DNA from: Diphasiastrum complanatum
Lineage: Eukaryota; Streptophyta; Lycopodiopsida; Lycopodiales; Lycopodiaceae
DNA length: 64,000 nucleotides
Direction: 5' to 3'
Assembly: GCA_029204225.1 (NCBI GenBank)
Contig: CM055102.1
Span: 18,140,937-18,204,936 of the forward strand
Within the stretch, counting starts at the first letter, position 1. Every line of letters starts with the position of its first letter. The notes beneath the pieces are model-generated. The model was not told the DNA's origin. It searched no databases and was given only the letters and a program-made list of their open reading frames with translations. The translations under genes and the position numbers were made by a program. Of the stretch, positions 11,489-21,875 are shown in pieces.

Positions 11489-11524
11489 AAGAGAGTACTT
11501 TGGATTGAGACAATATTGCCTCTA

Positions 11525-12180
11525 TCAGACAGGAACATTATCTTCTTTAAGATTAATGCGGTGCTTACCAAATTCAGCGGGAATTCTATTCAAGTCTTCG
11601 AGCGACCATGCAAATACATCTTGGTACTCTTTCAATAGCTCAGTAAATTCTGTTAATTTTGTCTCTCCAAGAGAATTGAAAAAGAGGCCTTTGGTCTCTT
11701 GTCTGCAACTTCTGAGATCAGCCATATTACTTTTCCAAAGCTTTTCAACTTTAATGGTCATAGACTTGTCCTCATTAGTTTTGCTATCTTCTTTTCGTTT
11801 GGACTTTTGTTTCTTCCTTCGATTTGTATCATCAGATTCTGTGTCTGGTGAATCACTAGAATCAAACTCAAAACTGAAAGAACTTGAACTGGATTTAAAT
11901 TTAGATTCGTCTTCACTACCACTGGAGTCATGCTTAGACTTTTGAGTTCATCTGGTAGAACGTCTTTTGCGTGCTAACGAGGAAGTCTCATAGTTCTCAG
12001 CACTTGATATGATTGCTAATAAAGAAGTCATATCTCCTTGTCTATAGTATTGATCAACTTTCGGTGGTAAACCTGTCAAAAACCACTCGACCTGCATCGC
12101 AACAAGGTACACACCAGTTAATTTTCTAGTTAGATTCTTTACTTTTCGTGTGTACCTTCGCAGAGATTTTTACTGTTCTT
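11525..12180 (-). pseudogene. Gypsy G1 Gag C-terminus to RT linker
   Basis: The upper part is Ser/Asp/Glu-rich, with a long acidic run at about 11800-11940. The lower part (11761-11525) ends with ELLKEYQDVFAWSLEDL and IPAEFGKHRI. That block stands just before RT in plant gypsy elements and links protease to polymerase. No clear protease DSGA/DTGA motif was found, so the protease may be lost. Frame changes and stops are present. Confidence 0.65.
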
Positions 12181-12774
12181 CTACACATTGTTAAGACATC
12201 CAAGAACTTTGGATGAATAACCAATTTCTCTGAACTGGTTCAAAAATGCATTTTTCAGCAGTAACCAGGTAGCTACACATCCTGGTTTAACTTGGCTATA
12301 CCATATGCACACTTGCTTTCTCAAAAGACTAGGAAAGATCCACAGCTTGTCAGCATCAATACCTTTGTTGTTCGAGTTAGCAATTGATTCAAACTGTGAA
12401 ACATAACTGTTAGCATCATTTGAAGATGTTCCTTTAAAATAATCATATTTGATCTTTGAGATTGAAGTGAAACGAGGACCAGGGCCTTCTATAATCGGTT
12501 TAGGTTCAGGTTCAAGCTCCGGCTCTGGATTAGGCTCTAGTTCAGGATCAGGATCTAGAATTGGATTTACAACTTCAAAACCTAGTTTAGCTACAACAGA
12601 AGCTTCAGGACAATGGTTTTTGGGTAAATTTTTAGGATTAAGAAAATTATCAAAGAAAGTTTCGTTCAAATTTTGGAAGAGTGAATCTCCTCTTTGCAAA
12701 GATTCCTGAAGTCTTTTGAAAAATTCGTCTCAAAGTTTTCGATATCTTTCAAGTCGAGCAGCTCTATCTGACAT
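12181..12774 (-). pseudogene. Gypsy G1 Gag
   Basis: The likely start is the ATG at 12774-12772 (MSDRAARLERYRKL). One TGA follows soon after and then a long open stretch. It contains a Pro/Glu repeat tract (PELEPNPEPELEPEPKP) and the retrotransposon Gag core with SNDANSYVSQFES and DADKLWIFPSLL, then IWYSQVKPG and NAFLNQFREIGYS. Gag packages element RNA in virus-like particles. The matching Pro/Glu repeats suggest slippage expansion. The in-frame stop makes it inactive as it stands. Confidence 0.8.
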
Positions 12775-12830
12775 ACACTAGAGATGGAAATCGAGTTGTT
12801 AGTTTGTATCAACTTTGTTAGGCTATCCAT

Positions 12831-12920
12831 GGCAACGGTGCCAAAAATTGGCAAATGTCATGATATACCAATATAGTATTGCTAGATTTGTGAGTATTTA
12901 TGTCGTTCCCCAAGGAGATT
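12831..12920 (-). other. Primer-binding site and truncated 5' LTR of gypsy G1
   Basis: The minus strand at 12843-12831 reads TGGCACCGTTGCC, close to the tRNA-Asp-complementary site of plant gypsy elements. The LTR end (TGACA) lies 12 bases upstream, at 12856. Only about 65 bp of this LTR remain, matching 6895-6960. Sequence to the right is unrelated, so the LTR was cut near 12920. Confidence 0.75.
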
Positions 12921-13527
12921 GTTAGCTGATGCCATGCCTAGAGGTATTGATACAGAACCTCTCTACTCAAAAGGGCTTCTAGTAGAGATGAAGTTGAGAG
13001 CCGAGTCTGAGAGCACAAGAATCATTAGTGTTAGGCTAAAAATGTGTATTTTGTGAGCCCCATGGTAGTTCCCAAAAGATGGAGAACCATGTGGGAGATA
13101 GTAACTTAGACTCTCTCAACTTATGTTATGATTTCTAATAAAGAGGCCTCCTATTATCAAGTAAGAGGTGTATCTCAAATCTTTATATATTGGGGTTCAC
13201 TCAATTGTAAGAGCTGGCTCGTGGGTATACATAGAGGCCTCCTTCAAAAGTTTCCAAGCACTAGATATTGTATTGAAAGGTTGTTGGATTGTTAACTGAA
13301 GATCTTCCTATTCGCATTTCCATCTATGCTCCATTTTCATGCATTAAGTTTGAGTACTGATGTATGAATGTGTTTTGTTGTTGATTCTCCCCCTTTAAAA
13401 TTTGGATTTGTCATTAAGATCAGGTAGATGTGCAGGGCCTTGTGGTAGATCAATACCATTCTGATCTAATGTTGCTTTGTGCTTGGCTCCTTGAGGAGTT
13501 CTTGTTACAATTGTTGAGTGATAATTG
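12921..13527. other. No recognisable gene
   Basis: No frame with known motifs. The sequence is unrelated to the G1 LTR on its left and ends at the copia LTR on its right. It may be part of an unrecognised element. Confidence 0.5.
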
Positions 13528-13797
13528 TGTTAGAAATCAATGATAAACTTCATTGTTACACTTCTTAGGTACTGTTTACGATGTACTCTATTACTAGCTG
13601 TAACTAGCCATTGGCTAGTCTAGTAGTCTACTCCTAGGTCTCTCTCTCTATTAGGGTTCAAGGTTTATATGTACATTTTACATTTAGTATGCTAGTGTGA
13701 TAGATTGATAGTGCGTGTTCTTCTTCCGGCTTCTTTGGTGATTGCTTATGGTGAATGCTTTATGTTGCATATCTGATTCTTGACATGGTATCAAAGC
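13528..13797 (+). other. 5' LTR and primer-binding site of C1
   Basis: The LTR starts TGTTAGAAATC at 13528 and ends TTGACA at 13785 (258 bp). The primer site TGGTATCAAAGC follows at once, one base off the usual plant copia initiator-Met site. Confidence 0.8.
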
Positions 13798-14429
13798 AAC
13801 AATAGTTCTGCGTGTCTGATCAGTGGATACAGCTTGTCACAGGCTCCGCAACGAAGTGAGAAAGTCCTTCACGAGAGGTGAAAGCTTGGAGAGAAAAAAA
13901 CAGTTGGAAAAAATCCTTCTTTGGTGTATTTTGCAGGTTTGGAGCTCAGAATCATCAGTGGGAAACAAAGACACAGTCCCGGAGGCATCAGAAAGGCCAG
14001 GGCAGCATCAAACAAGCTGAAAATCTGTTGAGTGGGGAGATTTTTACAATACTTTCTAGTTGATGTGAAAAGCACAGTCCCGGAGGCATCCAAAAGGCTA
14101 GGGCAACATTAGACAGATTGAAAAACTATTGAGTGGGGGAGATTCTTACAATACTTCCTAATTGTTGTGGAAAGTGCTATTTGTGTGAGAGGTTTGCCAA
14201 GAAATCTCTCATTTGTTTGCTTGGAGTACCGCAAATCACACTAGATAGTATCTAGTATTGTCATTCAGAGTTAGGAAGCTTCATACTTTTCACATTACTG
14301 ATATCTGTCTATTTGAACGATCACTCGTTTCGAAATCTAAGCAAAGAGGAGGCGGCGTAGCCGTCGCACCGAAGTAGAGAATCTAGAATATTCTCTCTGA
14401 AAAGTTCTTATATTCTCTCTTTTTTTACC

Positions 14430-14660
14430 AATATCGGATCCAAGCGCGCTAGTTGACGAGAAACCCGAGCAATCGTACATCTGCGCTTCGGTCCGATATT
14501 GTCCGTACCGATAGCGGATCCAAGCGCAGGAGCTAAAGTGAATTTCGAGCAGTTGTACATCCGAGCTCCAGTCCGATATTGCATGCTCCAATATCGGATC
14601 CACGCACACAAGTTAAAGAGGATCCTGAGCAGTTGTACTTCCGCGCTCCATTCCGATATC
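14430..14660. repeat. Three palindromic modules, exact 80-bp period
   Basis: Units at 14430-14500, 14510-14580 and 14590-14660 are each 71 bp. Each begins with ATATCGGATCCAAGCGC or a variant and ends with the inverse (GCGC..GGTCCGATATT). They lie in the leader between LTR and gag. The same module occurs at 27.65-29.03 kb and 30.53-30.69 kb. Confidence 0.9.
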
Positions 14661-14730
14661 AGGTGTATAACCAAAAGTTTACAGTTTTGTGGGGTAATAA
14701 ATTTTGTGATCCAGACTCATCTATCCAGTA

Positions 14731-15600
14731 ATGGCAACTCTAAGCGAGAGTGCCCTCAATGAGTCAAGCAAATTGGAAGGAGCCGACAACTATGCAGTTT
14801 GGAAATTCAAACTGAAGAACATTTTGATGGAAAAGGAGCTATGGGAGATCGTGACAAGTGAAGAGGCAAGGCCATTGATTGAAGAAGATCAACGGGCATT
14901 TGACAGGAGAAAACAAAAAGCATAGAATGTCATCAACTTATCAGTTAAAGATGCAATTATTCCCTACATTTTGGATTCAGAAGGGCCAAAAGAAGCGTGG
15001 GATACGTTGAAGGCATTGTTTGAGACCACAAACACATCTCGAATGCTATTCCTGAAGGCGAAGCTGCACACATTACGGATGGATGATGATGCAACTATTG
15101 CTGATCATCTACTGAAGATCAAAGAGATTCGTGACCAATTAGCAGCAGTTGGAGAGCGAGTACAGGATCGTGAGATCATGCAGTTGACATTGAATAGTTT
15201 GAGTGAGTCACATCAGATGTTTGTGACAAGTATAGCCACATGAGAAAATCTTCCAACCTATGAAGAGTTAGGTGGATTGCTTTTGTAGGAAGAACAACGT
15301 CAAGAGAACTTGAGTCATCGCAACAGGGGATTTGATCAAGCTCTTGCAGTCAGGGGACATGGTGGTAGATTTGGTCATGGAAGACACCAATCAAGAGGTG
15401 GAAACTCAAATCGTGGATCATTCCAACAATTTCAAGAACAATCCAATGATGGCCCAAATTGAGGCAATTGGAATCAAGGCCGAGGTCAAGGACACGACTA
15501 TTCCAGGCAAAATAAACCTGAAAATTGTAGGTATTGCAACAAACCTGGCCACTGGGAGCGTGAATGCTTCAAGAAACAGAAGGAGATGGAACAAAGAAAA
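14731..15600 (+). pseudogene. C1 Gag
   Basis: It starts MATLSESALNESSKLEGADN and has the copia Gag hallmark YAVWKFKLKNIL. The UBN2-type core follows with AWDTLKALFETTN and MDDDATIADHLLKI. A Gly/Arg/Gln-rich stretch leads to a CCHC zinc knuckle, CRYCNKPGHWEREC (about 15530-15570), which binds RNA. In-frame stops occur near 14923, 15241, 15286 and 15460. Apart from these the frame is preserved through nearly 900 bp, which suggests fairly recent decay by point mutation, mainly of C to T type. Confidence 0.85.
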
Positions 15601-17001
15601 GACAAAGGGCAAGTGGGAAACTATGCTAATCAACATCAATTTGATGATTATTATTATGAAAACAATTATACTGATCAACATCAATACGATGAGGATCAAT
15701 ATGAAGATGATATAGGTGAGAGCTCAAAATTGTTCATTACAGCATTAATGACAAGTGATGAAACCAAGGATACCTGGTACATTGATAGTGGTGCATCCAA
15801 GCACATGACTTCAAGGAAAGAGTGGTTTTTAGAACTTAAGGAAACTCACAATGGTGATGAAATTGGACAATCCGATGGCAAATTGCTATCTGTTAAAGGA
15901 GTTGGAGTGGTACCAGTGAAGTTAGCCAGCGGGAAGATAAAGCAGATAAGCAATGTGCAATATGTACCTGGCTTAGCTAACAATCTACTATCTGTTGGGA
16001 CAATTGCTGATCAACAACTCAAGGTTGAGTTTGACAGTGACAAATTTCTTGTCAAAGACATCAAGAATCACTACAAAGTGATTACTACAGGAGCTAGAGT
16101 CAACGAGAATCGACTCTACAAATTGAATGCGAGCTTTTTTGCTTAAGCTATGGTAAGCACGGTTGATAGAAGCAGTGATCTTTGGCATCAACGATTCGGT
16201 CATATTAGTGCTCAAAGTTTACAAATTCTCAAAACAGGTAATCTAGTTATAGGATTGTCTGATATTTCTTTTGAAGGAAAAATTTGTGAAGGTTGCATTT
16301 TGGGAAAACAACACAAAGAGAGGTTTCCCAAAAATGGAGCAAGGAGAGCCAGTGGCATCCTAGATCTTGTCCACAGTGATCTATGTGGACCTATGCAAAC
16401 TAGATCTCTTAGTGGCTACTATTATCTTATCACCTTCATTGATGATTATAGCAGATGCATTTGGATTTATTTCATAAGCAAGAAATCAGATGCTTTTGCT
16501 AAGTTCAAGGAATTCAAGGCATTAGTTGAAAAGCAAACATGATGTTGCATCAAAACTTTGAGATCTGATGGAGGTGGTGAGTATTTTTTGACAGAATTTA
16601 TTGATTTCTGCAAAGATCAAGGGATCAAGAGGAAGACTACAACACCTTATTCACCACAGCAAAATGGAGTTGCAGAACGAAAGAACAGATCTATTGTTGA
16701 GATGGCCAGGGCGATGCTCAAAAGCAAGGGTCTGCCAAACACCTTTTGGGCGGAAGCTTGTAGCACAGCTATGCACATTCTGAGTCGGTGTCCTACAAAA
16801 TCCGTGGAAGGTAAGACACCTTATGAAGCTGTAACTGGAAAGAAACCTAATATTTCTCATTTGAGAGTATTTGGTTGTGATGCTTATGCTCATATTCCTG
16901 ATGAGAAACGAAGGAAATTGGATGCAAAAGCTATCAAGCGTATTTTCCTTGGATACGATGAGAAGGCCAAGGCATACAGGATGTATGACACAAATGCATA
17001 G
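15601..17001 (+). pseudogene. C1 protease and integrase
   Basis: The protease has WYIDSGASKHMTS (about 15775-15815), with the catalytic DSGA. The GAG-pre-integrase zinc domain follows with LWHQRFGHIS and CEGCILGKQHKERF (His and Cys ligands present). The integrase core has DLVHSDLCGP (first Asp), LRSDGGGEY (second Asp) and PQQNGVAERKNR with the catalytic Glu. LRVFGCDAYAHIP comes next. Stops lie at about 16144, 16540 and 17000. All catalytic residues are visible, so only the stops inactivate it. Confidence 0.88.
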
Positions 17002-17765
17002 AAGCTTGTAATTTTTAGAGATGCTACGTTTGACGAGATGGGCCAAGGTGAACAATCTGAAGTAATCACTGAACCTTTTGATGAGGGAGCGAAAGTACAG
17101 GTCAAGAAGAAAGTGGATTTTGATATAGAAAATCCATTGGACAAAGGCAAGCCTGATGCTGAAATTCCTAAGAGAGTACCTAAATGGTACTTATCAGTCA
17201 CAAATGTTGCAAAGAAGGGAGATACTCATGAATCTAGTGAGCAGGGAGAGCTTAGAAGATCAAGTAGAAATCAAAAACCTCCTGCAAGATTAGAGATGAA
17301 TCTAGCCCTAATGGGTTCTGTGCTCAAGGCTCAAGAACCAAAAACTTTTGATAAAGCAAAGGAGCACGAGGAGTGGCGTGAAGCTATGGAAATCAAATCA
17401 TGAAATCAAATCAGATCTTTCCAATGCTTTTGACATGAGCGATCTAGGATTGATGCACTATTGTCTTGGCATTGAAGTATGGCAAAAGGAAAATGTGGTC
17501 TTTCTTACACAAAGCAAATATGCACGAGATTTGCTTTATAAGTTCAATATGCAGGATTGTAAGCCTTTGAGTACACCTATGGATGTCAACACGAAGCTTA
17601 CTGCATATGATGAATCTGAGAAAGTGGATGCTTATTTGTATAGACAGCTGGTGGGTAGTTTGATTTATTTGGCACACACACGACCTGATATTTTTATTAT
17701 GTTGTTGGTGTTGTTAGTCAATTTTTGCAAGATCCTAGTCATGATAAATCGTGATTTGTTTTTAT
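17002..17765 (+). pseudogene. C1 RT/RNase H region with internal deletion
   Basis: After a linker with RRSSRNQKPPARL the sequence reaches EHEEWREAMEIKS, the start of copia RT. It then jumps (at about 17400, with a short EIKS duplication) to SDLGLMHYCLGIEVWQ, which normally lies about 250 residues later. The fingers, palm and the YVDD box are therefore missing. RNase H entry follows (YRQLVGSLIYLAHTRPDI) and stops at 17765 where repeat sequence begins. No polymerase activity is possible. Confidence 0.85.
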
Positions 17766-18590
17766 ATCAAATGTGAATTTCATTAATTATATCGAATCAT
17801 GAAATCAATGAGTACCGAATCATGATATTTGTGGTTACTCTCATAAATATTTATGATGAAATTTCTTAGTACAGATTGTAATATTGTGAGTATTTAATTG
17901 AACAAATTGTGATCATGTTTGTGATTTAGTCATGCAATTGAAAATTGTGAAATTTATCACTAATTTCATCAATTCATACATAGTAGATTATGACCTTCAT
18001 TTTCTGCAATTGTGAATGTGCATCGTGAAATCGTAAATATTACATCTTGAAATTTACTAATACTTCTGTGAACATTGATTATTTAGCTGTAAAACTACAA
18101 ATACTTACTAATAAAATTTTTTATTTTTTTTGAAAACTGATTGCAACAATAAAAATTCTACTATCTTAAAAATTATGCATAATATTGTGACTTGATTTTA
18201 AGTTTGTGACATGATAAATATTCAAATATAAAAATAATAATAATTTTTTGTAAAGTTTGAAAATGATTAAATAATTTTCACCCATTCTTATTGAATGATC
18301 ATTTCTCATTTCAGATATTTACAAATCTCAAAACACCATAATAATGGCAAGGCCTTTGTGGTATGCCACAATTTTTACAATGTTCTTGTTTTGAAATGGA
18401 CTCTCCCTCTTTGTGTGTGTAAAAACACCCTAATCAATAATCAAAACATGGTAAGCTTCTAAAAAAATAGTCAATGGCAATGAATGATAAGGACATTGGC
18501 ATGCATAGAAGATAAGAGAGAACCAAAAACAGCTTCCAAATTTTCTATCCAGCGAGAATTGCCAGCTTCAACTGGGCCGTTTCAAAAGGA
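17766..18590 (+). repeat. AT-rich repeat R1, copy A
   Basis: An about 0.8 kb AT-rich repeat with scattered GTGATTT/ATCATGA words. The reverse complement of much of it occurs at 35265-36020. Both copies sit at the 3' broken end of a copia fragment. No coding capacity or clear terminal repeats. Confidence 0.75.
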
Positions 18591-18860
18591 CAAGTCTTAT
18601 GGAGACGATAAAATAATGTTATTCATTTTTATATAACTATAGAGAACTGCTACACTTCCATTGTAGCTTACACCTGAGGAACACGCCTTACTATACTGTT
18701 TAGTGAAACTTGCGCAGAAATATATTTGCTTTTAAATAAAATATGGATCTGCAACTCATTTATTATTAGTGCAGTTCCATACGTATCTCTCTAGAAGCTG
18801 TACTCCAGACTTGTAACTGCCCACTAGATTGCAGAGCTTTCTAGAATACGAAATGTTTGA

Positions 18861-19421
18861 TTATTCTAAGTAGACGGTGGCATGGTGTGATAGGGTGGCT
18901 GATGCATTTCCAAAAAGATTGACGACCACTTCCTTAAGGATTCCCCTAGCAAGAATAAAATCTCCTGTTCCTCCCACGATCGCATATTTGTTTCCTGGTA
19001 AATACTGAGAAGCTCCGAGTATATTAAGAGTGCTGCCGTTGTATACTCCACTACGGATACTGACTGTGTAACTCACGTAACTAACAAATTCCTCTCTGGA
19101 GACATATGTATAAGTACCTTGAGCTCTTCCAAAGCTTGCTGATTGGGGAGAAGGACCTAGGGTTAGCGGATCATCAAACACGAAAATCTGTCCAAAGAAT
19201 TTGTCCTGTACTTCTGTCTGAAAGTCACTGCCATTACTGCCTGTAACCGGTATGGAAGATGAATTAGGTCCACTGTAAGGTGTATCGTGCATGTACCATT
19301 GGAGATACACTATCTGCGCTGACACTACCAAATGATCCTGCACACAGCCGGTAGAAAAGAAGATTAAGACCACTAGAATTATAGCTGAAAGGAGCTGCAT
19401 TGTGATGTATGTGATATGCAA
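18861..19421 (-). CDS. Dirigent protein
   Basis: An intact, intronless 186-codon gene. The N-terminus has a hydrophobic signal peptide (about residues 8-30, LLSAIILVVLIFFS), so the product should enter the secretory pathway and act in the wall or apoplast. The dirigent barrel follows with YLQWYMHDTPYSG near the start, then DPLTLGP, FGRAQGTY, GVYNGSTLNILG and YAIVGGTGDF.LARG, and it ends ATVYLE. These are the standard family blocks in the right order, and length is normal. Dirigent proteins steer the stereochemistry of phenoxy-radical coupling in lignan or lignin-like synthesis; the particular substrate cannot be read from sequence. The start could also be the Met at residue 8. The 5' part of this gene is duplicated in inverted orientation at 58240-58410. 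Confidence 0.93.
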   Translation of the reverse strand: MHITYITMQLLSAIILVVLIFFSTGCVQDHLVVSAQIVYLQWYMHDTPYSGPNSSSIPVTGSNGSDFQTEVQDKFFGQIFVFDDPLTLGPSPQSASFGRAQGTYTYVSREEFVSYVSYTVSIRSGVYNGSTLNILGASQYLPGNKYAIVGGTGDFILARGILKEVVVNLFGNASATLSHHATVYLE

Positions 19422-19706
19422 TTAATCATGTTCTAAGTTCGCTCTAATGCAAGGATTATATGAGCAAGCGTATATTTCTGATATAAAACAAAAATAATAA
19501 CCTAGTGCAGACGATGAGTACGGCGAAAGCGAGCCGAGTGCAATTTGCAGGAATGGGATAGATAAGGCGATGATGATTAGGTACTAGAACGTGGAGTGTC
19601 AAGACTAAAGTAGGGATTTGAATTTTGCGTGGTGTGAGAAGTTGACTACAGCTTTTTGTACAAAGGGCTAGATTCCTCCGCACTCCGCCGCCGCACGACA
19701 ACATGC

Positions 19707-20085
19707 ATATTATTCATAAATTTATCTATCTACACGTGTATGTCACAGCCCACGGCCTAAGAGAATGATGTGAGATCTCAAAGTGTGCCTTGAAAGACTT
19801 TAAAAGAGGTTTGGTGTTTGAAAGTAAGGTACTTTAAGGGTGAAGCCACTTACAATTGAACATGCATATATTCATAAACCTATCTATCTACACATGTATG
19901 TCATAGCTTATGGCCTAAGAGAATGATGTGAGATATCAAAGTGTGCCTTGAAAGACTTTAAAAGAGGTTTGGTGTTTGAAAGTAAGGTACTTTAGGGGCG
20001 AAGCCACTTACAATTGAACATGCATACTTAATGATCGTGTGAAGCCACTTACAATTGAACATGCATACTTAATGATCGTGTAACT
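19707..20085. repeat. About 157-bp tandem duplication plus 41-bp repeat
   Basis: Two long units (about 19707-19864 and 19865-20020) contain GCCTAAGAGAATGATGTGAG and AAGTGTGCCTTGAAAGAC. Two 41-bp units ending TTAATGATCGTG follow. The array lies upstream of the dirigent gene and is also present in the right arm (about 57600-57950). Confidence 0.85.
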
Positions 20086-20089
20086 GACT

Positions 20090-21860
20090 AATGGAAATCA
20101 CTTACAATTATGCTATTGTGTTTCATTTTGAGATAATGGTTTCAATGACTAATCTAGTTTAGGTATAGATGAATTTTATGCTAATCTCTTGGGGTCATAT
20201 AATTAGCGAGTGCTTTTGGCTTACAGAAGTGCCTCTTCGTTGTCGCTTGACTAATATACCTCATGTCTATCACCTTGATTTCTCCTACCATTGGTGCCTC
20301 CAACGCCTTCTTCCTCATGCCTTTGAACTCTCCTACATATAGCCTCCTCCACTACGTCCATCATTACCTTCACTACCAACATACTTGCCTACCTTCACTA
20401 CCAACATACTTGCCTCCATTGCTATGTTTGTTGTAACAAAAATTTCAATTGTGGTTGAATTTTCATTTAGGCTATTGCATTTCATTTGGTAAGTTTAGTA
20501 ACTATTGGGTTGTTAACTTCATGTGAGGCTCCTCTCTATATAGATAAAGCAATTAAGGTACTTACATTATCGCTCACTATAGCTAAGTTGGATAAGATTG
20601 TCATCCCTAGCCATTGAGACTGAAGCTGGAAACCAAGTTTGTGCATCATAAAAAGTGGACATTTAGGAGCTCAGGACTCAAAATGGCTTGTCCTACAATA
20701 GGGATGAGCGATGATAGCACGATTATTTGGAAAGAGTTTATGCTCAATGGGTAATGTAATGTTTGAGCATTCATTTCCCATTTCAAATTAATGTATGCAT
20801 CTCTTGGACTTTCTTAATCCTATCGATATGGATTGAATAGAATGTATCAGATTCTGCATTGTGTTTACATAAATCATTGTTTCCACCAAATTCTTCAGAT
20901 CTTCAAATAGTGCGGCCAAACAATATTTCAACGACACTCCGAATTGCATATCAACCAGTGTCAATAGCTCATTGATGAGTTTATGCCCTTTCTATAGGCT
21001 TGGTATGTGTGTACACAAGGATTTTTTTAAATGACCCATGTAGTTTTTTGTTAGGCTTAGCTCGCTCTTCATCTTCGGCTTGCTCATCTTTCCGATGTCT
21101 TCATTTGTCCAAGAATTCTCCTTCACGGTAGAGCTTAGATATTCTTCTAAATATAGGGGGTGATAAAGTCCACTTGATGCATGGGAGAGTGCCCCAGTTT
21201 GCTTTTGCTAAATTTGCATTTGAGCACGTTTTTATGTAGCGACAACCATGGGCTCTCGTTTTTGCACACCACAATGAGGAGATTTAGAGTTGTGGAAGGG
21301 CTTGGTGCATATTTTTTTTCAACACCAAATAGTCCAAGTATGATAGCCATTACCACACTCCTTTTAGAGCATAATATAATCTTGACCATTTATTTTGTTG
21401 GAGTATTTCGCAATTCAATGATTGCTCTCACACCCATAATACTTGATTGAAAATTAATTTTCCCCTCCCATATTTTGATTAGAATAAATCAAGACTCATT
21501 TGCCATCATGGTCATCAATATAGTGCATTGATAACTCGTTAATCACATATAAGGCATTATACTGTGGATGCTCATTATCACATTTTAGTTAGAATAAAAG
21601 TAGAATTATTGTGCTATTGTATTGTGGGTCCAGTTAGTTGATTAGGACCAGTTGGCCTCACCACGAGCCAAGTCCACAGGACGGGACACGTATCTCGTCA
21701 ATGGCAACCTGGGCCATGCATGGGTTGCCAAAGAAGAAGCTATATGTACAATGTTTTTGGTTTTGAGAAATATAGTTGCTATGTGAGCTTGGAGTTTGAG
21801 AGTGTTGTCTGAGTGTGTTACTATGTATGATCATAAGTAATTTTGCCGAAGCAAATTTTA
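20090..21860. other. No intact gene; possible decayed transposon
   Basis: Frames on both strands are short. A minus-strand Gly/Arg/Glu-rich stretch near 20220-20400 could be a hAT-type N-terminus, but this is weak. The same sequence is present in the right arm, so it is older than the duplication. Confidence 0.35.
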
Positions 21861-21863
21861 ACT

Positions 21864-21875
21864 TGGTATCAGAGC
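21864..21875 (+). other. tRNA-Met type primer-binding site
   Basis: TGGTATCAGAGC matches the plant retrotransposon primer site and should mark the end of a 5' LTR just upstream. The right arm has the inverse at 55803-55814. No gag or pol was found downstream (to 22945), so the element is a non-coding remnant. Confidence 0.6.

Larger units (their letters stand above)
6895..12920 (-). mobile_element. Degraded Ty3/gypsy retrotransposon (G1)
   Basis: Read on the minus strand, the order is 5' LTR remnant (12920-12856), primer site, gag, linker, RT, part of integrase, coiled-coil region, polypurine tract and 3' LTR (7996-6895). The gag, pol and 3' LTR order is canonical. RNase H and the first half of integrase are deleted between RT (down to 10976) and integrase (from 10964). 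Every gene has stops or frame changes, so the element is non-autonomous. The primer site resembles the tRNA-Asp site used by many plant gypsy elements of the Athila/Tat/Ogre group. A second copy of its 3' internal part lies at 62985-63360. Confidence 0.8.
13528..17765 (+). mobile_element. Ty1/copia retrotransposon C1, 3' truncated
   Basis: Order on the plus strand is 5' LTR, tRNA-Met primer site, a 0.9 kb leader, gag, protease, integrase and a shortened RT/RNase H part. Order and primer site are those of plant copia. The 3' end stops inside the RNase H entry at about 17765, where an AT-rich repeat begins, and no 3' LTR follows. At least eight in-frame stops and an internal RT deletion make it defective. 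It must have moved, if at all, with enzymes from another copy. Confidence 0.85.

Noticed and set aside
14430-14660. tRNA genes, because unit length is about 71 bp
   Set aside because: The arms pair over 17-18 bp and there is no D-loop, anticodon or T-loop (GTTCGANTC) pattern in the units.
21147-21450. Frames present in both duplication arms (also 56229-56583)
   Set aside because: Shared only because the arms are duplicates. Both strands are open by chance and neither has a known motif, so no gene is called.
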